Shown here: positions 55,192-64,000 of the stretch, piece after piece
Layout of the letters: each line of letters begins with the position of its first letter
Numbering within the stretch: the stretch's first letter is position 1
Source of the DNA: Bufo bufo
Taxonomy: Eukaryota; Chordata; Amphibia; Anura; Bufonidae
Assembly (NCBI RefSeq): GCF_905171765.1
Contig: NC_053391.1
Coordinates: 686,459,257-686,523,256, forward strand
Reading direction: 5' to 3'
DNA length: 64,000 nt
Notes under the pieces: generated by a model
The model's database searches: none
What the model saw: the letters and a program-made list of their open reading frames with translations, nothing else
What the model was told of the DNA's origin: nothing
Made by a program: the position numbers and the translations under genes

Positions 55192-55424
55192 GAAGGGAGA
55201 TGGGCCTATAGCTCCCGCAAAGCAAAGGGTCCTTTCCCTCTTTCGGGAGTATAGTGACTGTCGCCTCCAGTGATTGCCTGACATAAAAGAGCTGCACCAA
55301 CCAACAGGGACACCGTCAGCTCCAGGGCTTTTCCCTGATGGCATAGAATTCATAATTTCCCTCACTTCCTCCTCGGTAATAGGTCTAAGCAAGGTGCCTA
55401 TTTCATCTATAGTTAAGCATGGTA
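55192..55424 (-). pseudogene. L1-like LINE ORF2 fragment, 5' part (broken)
   Basis: The minus strand encodes ITEEEVREIMNSMPSGKSPG followed by ADG, a classic L1-clade RT entry motif. It continues, after a frameshift, with VTILPKEGKDPLLCGSYRPI and SLLN. The 5' end is truncated at the satellite. It joins 50439 once the TTAA element is removed. Confidence 0.8.
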
Positions 55425-57150
55425 GGATTAGATACACGGCTCAGCAGACAGTATCACACAGGACAGGATTAGATACACAGCTCAGCAGACAGTATCACAC
55501 AGGATAGGATTAGATACACAGCTCAGCAGACAGTATCACACAGGATAGGATTAGATACACGGCTCAGCAGACAGTATCACACAGGACAGGATTAGATACA
55601 CAGCTCAGCAGACAGTATCACACAGGATAGGATTAGATACACAGCTCAGCAGACAGTATCACACAGGATAGGATTAGATACATGGCTCAGCAGACAGTAT
55701 CACACATGATAGGATTAGATACACAGCTCAGCAGACAGTATCACACAGGATAGGATTAGATACACAGCTCAGCAGACAGTATCACACAGGATAGGATTAG
55801 ATACACAGCTCAGCAGACAGTATCACACAGGATAGGATTAGATACACAGCTCAGCAGACAGTATCACAGAGGATAGGATTAGATACACAGCTCAGCAGAC
55901 TGTATCACACAGGATAGGATTAGATACACGGCTCAGCAGACAGTATCACACAGGATAGGATTAGATACACAGCTCAGCAGACAGTATCACACAGGATAGG
56001 ATTAGATACACAGCTCAGCAGACAGTATCACACAGGATAGGATTAGATACACGGCTCAGCAGACAGTATCACACAGGATAGGATTAGATACACAGCTCAG
56101 CAGACTGTATCACACAGGATAGGATTAGATACACAGCTCAGCAGACAGTATCACACAGGAGAGGATTAGATACACAGCTCAGCAGGCAGTATCTCACAGG
56201 ATAGGATTAGATACACGGCTCAGCAGACGGTATCACACAGGATAGGATTAGATACACGGCTCAGCAGACAGTATCACACAGGATAGGATTAGATACACAG
56301 CTCAGCAGACAGTATCACACAGGATAGGATTAGATACACGGCTCAGCAGACAGTATCACACAGGATAGGATTAGATACACGGCTCAGCAGACAGTATCAC
56401 ACAGGATAGGATTAGATACACAGCTCAGCAGACTGTATCACACAGGATAGGATTAGATACACAGCTCAGCAGACAGTATCACACAGGAGAGGATTAGATA
56501 CACAGCTCAGCAGGCAGTATCTCACAGGATAGGATTAGATACACGGCTCAGCAGACGGTATCACACAGGATAGGATTAGATACACGGCTCAGCAGACAGT
56601 ATCACACAGGATAGGATTAGATACACAGCTCAGCAGACAGTATCACACATGATAGGATTAGATACACAGCTCAGCAGACAGTATCACACAGGAGAGGATT
56701 AGATACACCGCTCAGCAGACAGTATCACACAGGATAGGATTAGATACACAGCTCAGCAGACAGTATCACACAGGATAGACTTAGATACACAGCTCAGCAG
56801 ACAGTATCACACAGGATAGGATTAGATACACAGCTCAGCAGGCAGTATCACACAGGATAGACTTAGATACACAGCTCAGCAGACAGTATCACACAGGATA
56901 GGATTAGATACACAGCTCAGCAGACAGTATCACACAGGATAGGATTAGATACACAGCTCAGCAGACAGTATCACACAGGATAGGATTAGATACACAGCTC
57001 AGCAGACAGTATCACACAGGATAGGATTAGATACACAGCTCAGCAGACAGTATCACACAGGATAGGATTAGATACACAGCTCAGCAGACAGTATCACACA
57101 GGATAGGATTAGATACACAGCTCAGCAGACAGTATCACTCATGATAGGCT
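55425..57150. repeat. 41-bp satellite array, right block, about 42 copies
   Basis: Same unit as 40983-49229, with a local enrichment of the 'acacggctc' variant that is rare on the left. A block (gaggattag... ggcagtatctcac) recurs at 56160 and 56487. Confidence 0.97.
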
Positions 57151-57204
57151 TAGATACACCGTTAATATAGAGTTCAGTAGGCTGTATGATCTTTATATGT
57201 AAAC

Positions 57205-57210
57205 TTTAAT
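57205..57210 (-). terminator. Candidate UCP3 polyadenylation signal ATTAAA
   Basis: Minus-strand ATTAAA about 757 bp after the stop codon and just before the satellite begins. It is the only good hexamer I see in this stretch. Confidence 0.4.
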
Positions 57211-57966
57211 GCTTCACATTGCAGTAAACATGACACATGGATGGTGCGGTAACATGGAATGGATCCTGAACGTCGGGCGTCCTCATCGGGTCTCCTGGTA
57301 TTGGTCGTTGTGAAGGATTTCACCAGTTGGTGTAATACCCCTTTAAGACACAGTCATCCAGCGATTAGATTTTTACCATTGTGACCTGTTGGTTCATCCA
57401 TCTTGTTCCCTAAAATTCTCCAGAGTACAGTGATGGGGGCACAGCGGGCACAGTGCCAGTAGTCAGTGGTTCTGATAGGGGCCTACCGCTGGTCCTCTAG
57501 TGGTGGGGCCTTATGATTGCAATGGACCTTAGGGGCAGCAGTACCACCCTCCTCCCGCTGGGCGCCATTCATCATTTATGGCCAGCCTCCTGGCACAGGG
57601 AAATGTTTTTCACTAAACGTACAGATATGTACTGTAGATTTCAAAGTCCTGATCTGCTCTCTGTCCTCTTGCACCTTGCCCTGTTTTATACCCAGATGGC
57701 ACAAGGCGTGGCACCTTTAAAGTTCAAATTAAGTGCTAACGAAGCAATTTACAGTCAGATATTGGCACGGCAACACTATGAGATACAATCCGCCTCCATG
57801 TAATCCTCCAGGCTCACGCCGGCTCCCCCCTCTACATGGCTGCCGCATGTCTATAGGCAAGGGTAGGTTGGCATCCAGAAGGCATGACCTTTGACCCTCT
57901 CAACAAGAGGCAAGTGGCTTAACCTGGTCACCGGGAAGTATTTTGACCCCTAAATGTGACCGCTCT

Positions 57967-60900
57967 TTAGTGGGGGTCTTCTAAGGAGCCATTGACCATC
58001 ATCATAGCTCTCTTCAGCTGCTCGTAGCTGACGAACATGACGATATTCCAGGAGCCGAGTCTGAGGAACGCCGGGACAAACCTGCGGAAAAGAACCCAAA
58101 AATTAATAAAGAATGCACCTCTAACGTGTCACGTGAAGTCTCGTCTATTCCTATTTCAATTTACCATCCATTTCAATATTGATGCTTGCTGTCAGTGAAT
58201 GTAAGCATTCTCGTTTACACAAAAAAAAACAAAAAAATCCGTCCTGACCTAATACTTCTCACAGCTGAGGGTTTGTCACAGACTATACAATCCTATACAG
58301 AACTGCTTGAAGATGTACAGAAGGTGTGCAGCATGTAATCTTGCAGCTTGTGTTAAGTGTTGAAGAAGAGACAGTTGTAATAGGTGAAAGCCAAAGCAAT
58401 GGTGAGGTCTCCCTTTTGCATGGTCGCTGTCTAAAGGCATTGCAAATTTTTGCGATGTGCCCTTTGTGGTTTATATTGTACCAATCCGTTATTAGCTTAC
58501 CCCTTGTAAAATGACAGTCTGCCCTCGTTAACCAGCATGGTGAAGGCGCAGTTCAATGCATTCTTGTATTGGCCAGCTGCAGAGTTCATGTATCGGGTCT
58601 TCACTACATCCACCGGAGAGGCCACAATTGTCGTACAGAAACCAGCACCAAATGCAGCCACGAAATGACACGGAAGGTTATCTGGAAACGATTCATCACA
58701 TTACAGGGGATCGAAAATAATCTAATATTATTAGGGCTTTGTGCCCGTGCGGTCCGCAATGCATGGGCACTGGCCGTGTGCACTCTGTGCCGCAAATGCG
58801 GACCCGTTGACTTGAATGGGTCTGCGATCTGCAAGATACGGCAAAAGACAGGACATGTCTTATCTTTTGCAGTGCAGAAGCATGGAGCCGAAAGTCCACG
58901 GAAACACTACGAAGCGCTTGCATGTGCTTTTGGGTCTGTGCCTCCGCACCACAAAAGATATGTTCTATCTTTTGCTGGATCTTGCAGATCGCAGACCCAT
59001 TCAAGTCAATGGGTCCGCATTTGCGGCATGGAGTGCACACAGCCAGTGCCTATGCATCGCAGACCGCTATTTGCGGTTCACAACACGTGCCCGGAGCCCT
59101 TATGTTCATGGGCATGAGCCCTTAAAGTCACTGATGACTGCAAACTAATTAGCAGAGTTACCTACAGCTGGAGGAAGGTAATACCCTACTGAACATGAAT
59201 ACTTCCACCAAGTACAAGAATATAACTACTATAATACTGCTCCTATGTACAAGGATATAACTACTATAATACTGCTCCTATGTACAAGAATATAACTACT
59301 ATAATACTGCTCCTATGTACAAGAATATAACTACTATAATACTGCCCCTATGTACAAGAATATAACTACTATAATACTGCTCCTATGTACAAGAATATAA
59401 CTACTATAATACTGCTCCTATGTACAAGAATATAACTACTATAATACTGCCTCCTATGTACAGGAATATAACTACTATAATACTGCCTCCTATGTACAAG
59501 AATATAACTACTATAATACTGCTCCTATGTACAAGAATATAACTACTATAATACTGCTCCTATGTACAAGAATATAACTACTATGATACTGCCTCCTATG
59601 TACAAGAATATAACTACTATAATACTGCCCCTATGTACAAGAATATAACTACTATAATACTGCCTCCTATGTACAAGAATATAACTACTATAATACTGCT
59701 CCTATGTACAAGGATAGAACTACTATAATACTGCCTCCTATGTACAGGTATATAACTACTATAATACTGCCTCCTATGTACAAGAATATAACTACTATAA
59801 TACTGCCTCCTATGTACAAGAATATAACTACTATAATACTGCTCCTATGTACAAGAATATAACTACTATAATACTGCTCCTATGTACAAGAATATAACTA
59901 CTATAATACTGCCTCCTATGTACAAGAATATAACTACTATAATACTGCCCCTATGTACAAGAATATAACTACTATAATACTGCTCCTATGTACAAGAATA
60001 TAACTACTATAATACTGCCTCCTATGTACAAGAATATAACTACTATAATACTGCTCCTATGTACAAGGATAGAACTACTATAATACTGCCTCCTATGTAC
60101 AGGAATATAACTACTATAATACTGCTCCTATGTACAAGAATATAACTACTATAATACTGCTCCTATGTACAAGAATATAACTACTATAATACTGCCTCCT
60201 ATGTACAAGACTATAACTACTATAATACTGCCTCCTATGTACAAGGATATAACTACTATAATACTGCCTCCTATGTACAAGAATATAACTACTATAATAC
60301 TGCTCCTATGTACAGGAATATAACTACTATGATACTGCCCCCTACGTACAAGAATATAACTACTATAATACTGCCTCCTATGTACAGGAATATAACTACT
60401 ATAATACTGCCTCCTATGTATAAGAATATAACTACTATAATACTGCTCCTATGTACAAGAATATAACTACTATGATACTGCTCATATGTACAAGAATATA
60501 ACTACTATAATACTGCCTCCTATGTACAGGAATATAACTACTATAATACTGCCTCCTATGTATAAGAATATAACTACTATAATACTGTTGCTATGTACAA
60601 GGATATAACTACTATAATACTGCCCCTATGTACAAGAATATAACTACTATAATACTGCCCCTATGTACAAGAATATAACTACTATAATACTGCTCCTATG
60701 TACAAGAATATAACTACTATAATACTGCTCCTATGTACAAGAATATAACTACTATAATAACATTATTGTGTTTTTCTGTATCTGTTGTGCTGTTGAAGGT
60801 ACTTGGGAGTTGTTATCCGTCAGGTGTAATATTTCGCGGTGGACATATCGTCCTCTCCATCATCTTGATGAAGGTGTACAGATAAGTAATCGGCTGTCTG

Positions 60901-61527
60901 TTATCACTATATATCGGTATAATGTACTGGCACTACAGGTATTGGAATGTCCTGTGCTGCGGGGATAGCAGATATCGGAGGCTCCAATGTTCGCACACAG
61001 TAATCCTCACCTGTCATCAGCTGGCGGTTAAGGATGGCCTCTTTGATCAGGTCGTAGGTCACTAGTTCTGCGCAGTTTACGATGGCGTTGCGGGTAATGT
61101 TGGGTACAGTACCTGTGTGGAGAAAAAGGAAATTATTAACCTATTATAGTCTGTACAGATATATATAATAAAAATATTTCCTGTTTGTGTGTTATAATGA
61201 CTTAGCGCCCCCTGTTGGCTCGATGTGTGTGAAAATGGAGAACGCTCAGTAAGGAAGGGGAAACGTCGTGGACATTGTTTCTGTAGATATTCCTGTCTTA
61301 TATGAATCTATGTGGATTTGCTCTCCCACCTTTCCACAGTCCTCGGACTCCCTCCTCCCTGGCGATGGTCCTATAGGCGTCCACCGTCCCATTATACCTT
61401 CTGTTTCCATCTATGACTCTGACGTCAGCCTGGAACCTCACTTTTACCACATCTGTTGGCTGAGCGCAGGTGACGGCCAGGGCCCCGGTTGTAGATCCAG
61501 CGAGGAGTCGGCACGTCACCCCCGAAT
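57967..61527 (-). CDS. UCP3: Mitochondrial uncoupling protein 3, last four coding exons (5' part off the right edge)
   Basis: Exons 61527-61330 (198 nt), 61112-61011 (102), 58681-58501 (181) and 58081-57967 (115, ending TAA) have GT..AG sites and the same phases and sizes as UCP2. They encode about the last 198 residues. Carrier signatures [11 protein letters not shown] and [12 protein letters not shown] are present, as is [20 protein letters not shown]. Features nearer UCP3 than UCP2 are [27 protein letters not shown] and [15 protein letters not shown]. It lies directly behind UCP2 in the same orientation, the vertebrate UCP2-UCP3 arrangement. The C-terminus ([12 protein letters not shown]) departs from the usual ..ESPF/..EAPF end. 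UCP3 is an inner-mitochondrial-membrane carrier linked to fatty-acid handling in muscle. The first two coding exons must lie beyond the terminal array. Confidence 0.93.
58726..59128. repeat. Foldback MITE in a UCP3 intron
   Basis: Inverted arms: 'gggctttgtgcccgtgcggtc' near 58733 against 'tgggcatgagccc' near 59109. Internally 'gacccgttgacttgaatggg' (58801) mirrors 'cccattcaagtcaatgggtc' (58996). Similar in style to the element at 15662-15972. Confidence 0.7.
59205..60757. repeat. 35-bp minisatellite in a UCP3 intron, about 44 copies
   Basis: Unit TATAACTACTATAATACTGC-TCCTATGTACAAGAA (35 bp; 36 bp where it reads GCCTCC). Variation is mainly TCC/CTCC/CCC and AAGAA/AGGAA. It occupies most of the intron between the 102- and 181-nt exons. 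Confidence 0.97.
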
Positions 61528-61584
61528 CTGGAAGACGAGAAAGAAGAAAGATATATCAAATAGAACAGAAGCCAGGCCTATGAC

Positions 61585-64000
61585 ACTATTATAGGTGCAC
61601 TGTGATGTCACTATTATAGGTGCACTGTGATGTCACTATTGTAGGTGCACTGTGATGTCACTATTATAGGTGCACTGTGATGTCACTATTATAGGTGCAC
61701 TGTGATGTCACTATTGTAGGTGCACTGTGATGTCACTATTATAGGTGCACTGTGATGTCACTATTATAGGTGCACTGTGATGTCACTATTATAGGTGCAC
61801 TGTGATGTCACTATTATAGGTGTAATGTGATGTCACTATTATAGGTGCACTGTGATGTCACTATTATAGGTGCACTGTGATGTCACTATTATAGGTGCAC
61901 TGTGATGTCACTATTATAGGTGCACTGTGATGTCACTATTATAGGTGCACTGTGATGTCACTATTATAGGTGCACTGTGATGTCACTATTATAGGTGCAC
62001 TGTGATGTCACTATTATAGGTGTACTGTGATGTCACTATTGTAGGTCTACTGTGATGTCACTATTGTAGGTGCACTGTGATGTCACTATTATAGGTGCAC
62101 TGTGATGTCACTATTATAGGTCTACTGTGATGTCACTATTATAGGTGTACTGTGATGTCACTATTATAGGTGCAGTGATGTCACTATTATAGGTGCACTG
62201 TGATGTCACTATTATAGGTGCACTGTGATGTCACTATTATAGGTGCACTGTGATGTCACTATTATAGGTGCACTGTGATGTCACTATTATAGGTGCACTG
62301 TGATGTCACTATTATAGGTGTACTGTGATGTCACTATTGTAGGTCTACTGTGATGTCACTATTGTAGGTGCACTGTGATGTCACTATTATAGGTGCACTG
62401 TGATGTCACTATTATAGGTCTACTGTGATGTCACTATTATAGGTGTACTGTGATGTCACTATTATAGGTGCAGTGATGTCACTATTATAGGTGCACTGTG
62501 ATGTCACTATTATAGGTGCACTGTGATGTCACTATTATAGGTCTACTGTGATGTCACTATTATAGGTGTACTGTGATGTCACTATTATAGGTGCAGTGAT
62601 GTCACTATTATAGGTGCACTGTGATGTCACTATTATAGGTGCACTGTGATGTCACTATTATAGGTCTACTGTGATGTCACTATTATAGGTGCACTGTGAT
62701 GTCACTATTATAGGTCTACTGTGATGTCACTATTGTAGGTGTACTGTGATGTCACTATTATAGGTGCACTGTGATGTCACTATTTTAGGTGTACTGTGAT
62801 GTCACTATTATAGGTGTACTGTGATGTCACTATTATAGGTGCACTGTGATGTCACTATTATAGGTGCACTGTGATGTCACTATTTTAGGTGTACTGTGAT
62901 GTCACTATTATAGGTGTACTGTGATGTCACTATTATAGGTGCACTGTGATGTCACTATTATAGGTGCACTGTGATGTCACTATTATAGGTGCACTGTGAT
63001 GTCACTATTGTAGGTGTACTATGATGTCACTATTATAGGTGCACTGTGATGTCACTATTATAGGTCTACTGTGATGTCACTATTATAGGTGCACTGTGAT
63101 GTCACTATTATAGGTCTACTGTGATGTCACTATTGTAGGTGTACTGTGATGTCACTATTATAGGTGCACTGTGATGTCACTATTTTAGGTGTACTGTGAT
63201 GTCACTATTATAGGTGTACTGTGATGTCACTATTATAGGTGCACTGTGATGTCACTATTATAGGTGCACTGTGATGTCACTATTTTAGGTGTACTGTGAT
63301 GTCACTATTATAGGTGTACTGTGATGTCACTATTATAGGTGCACTGTGATGTCACTATTATAGGTGCACTGTGATGCCACTATTATAGGTGCACTGTGAT
63401 GCCACTATTATAGGTGCACTGTGATGTCACTATTATAGGTGCACTGTGATGTCACTATTGTAGGTGCACTGTGATGTCACTATTATAGGTGTACTGTGAT
63501 GTCACTATTATAGGTGCACTGTGATGTCACTATTGTAGGTGTAATGTGATGCCACTATTATTGGTGCACTGTGATGCCACTATTATAGGTGCACTGTGAT
63601 GTCACTATTATAGTTGCACTGTGATGTCACTATTATAGGTGCACTGTGATGTCACTATTATAGGTGCACTGTGATGTCACTATTATAGGTGCACTGTGAT
63701 GTCACTATTATAGGTGCACTGTGATGTCACTATTATAGGTGTACTGTGATGTCACTATTATAGGTGCACTGTGATGTCACTATTATAGGTGCACTGTGAT
63801 GTCACTATTGTAGGTGCACTGTGATGTCACTATTATAGGTGTACTGTGATGTCACTATTATAGGTGCACTGTGATGTCACTATTGTAGGTGCACTGTGAT
63901 GTCACTATTATAGGTGCACTGTGATGCCACTATTATTGGTGCACTGTGATGCTACTATTATAGGTGCACTGTGATGTCACTATTATAGGTGCACTGTGAT
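61585..64000. repeat. 25-bp minisatellite in a UCP3 intron, about 97 copies, runs off the right edge
   Basis: Unit TATTATAGGTGCACTGTGAT-GTCAC (25 bp). A 2-bp deletion variant (gtgcagtgatg) recurs at 62171, 62469 and 62592 in the same surroundings, so blocks were copied. It lies upstream of the 198-nt UCP3 exon and hides the first coding exons. Not the same sequence as the other 25-bp array at 22160. Confidence 0.97.

Noticed and set aside
40983..57150. CRISPR-like regular repeats of 41 bp
   Set aside because: Units are directly adjacent with no unique spacers, and the genome is eukaryotic. It is a satellite.
58569..59148. 110-182-codon frames overlapping a UCP3 exon
   Set aside because: They are antisense to the 181-nt UCP3 exon and continue into a foldback repeat.

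Overview
This is a eukaryotic, vertebrate window, most likely from a frog or toad. It has intron-containing genes with GT..AG splice sites, a vertebrate gene order, amphibian-style zinc-finger N-terminal exons, DD37E and DD34E Tc1/mariner elements, a DIRS retrotransposon, and many palindromic MITEs. There is no prokaryotic gene organisation, so the open reading frames that cross the repeat arrays are not genes.

Host genes. (1) 762-12119, minus: N-terminal exons of a frog-type C2H2 zinc-finger gene. Two exons are well supported (12119-12000, 10261-10073) and two are tentative (1008-929, 843-762). The finger array would lie off the left edge. (2) 13101-17618, plus: DNAJB13, complete in 8 exons (316 codons), with a palindromic RFX X-box 72 bp upstream of the start codon. 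(3) 26378-28427, minus: UCP2, complete in 6 coding exons (308 codons). It has two upstream non-coding exons, a TATA box, and a 36-codon upstream ORF in the second leader exon. (4) 57967-61527, minus: the last four coding exons of UCP3; its first two coding exons lie beyond the right edge. The order DNAJB13(+), UCP2(-), UCP3(-) is the same as on human 11q13, so the genic skeleton is ancestral. UCP2 and UCP3 are inner-mitochondrial-membrane carriers. DNAJB13 is a radial-spoke component of motile cilia and is a neighbour without an evident functional link.

The rest is repeats. About 22 kb (roughly a third) is tandem arrays of at least nine families: a 30-bp repeat (10.7-11.7 kb), a perfect 25-bp repeat (22.2-24.3 kb), a ~35-bp repeat (32.8-33.2 kb), TATC/GATA (35.5-37.7 kb), a TTAGGG-bearing 32-bp repeat (38.6-40.0 kb), a 41-bp satellite (41.0-49.2 and 55.4-57.1 kb), a 20-bp repeat (51.7-52.65 kb), a 35-bp repeat (59.2-60.8 kb) and another 25-bp repeat (61.6 kb to the right edge).

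Mobile elements are nested and their insertion order can be read. A TRT-like DD37E Tc1/mariner with an intact transposase sits in a TTAA-type repeat (2976-4538). A putative solo LTR splits a DIRS gag-like frame (5933-6729 within about 5225-8960). A DD34E Tc1-like element with one premature stop lies at 17943-19528. A decayed Tc1-like remnant lies in the last intron of DNAJB13. Between the two satellite blocks, an L1-like LINE is split by a TTAA element (50440-55191), which itself carries a hAT element (51305-53618, 8-bp TSD) and a palindromic MITE (54012-54344, TTA TSD).

I found no evidence of an undescribed gene system. The most interesting items are the uORF of the same length as in mammalian UCP2, the X-box at DNAJB13, the likely intact TRT-like transposon, the 3,764-bp higher-order duplication in the 41-bp satellite, and the invariant 25-bp array that ends in an inverted unit.
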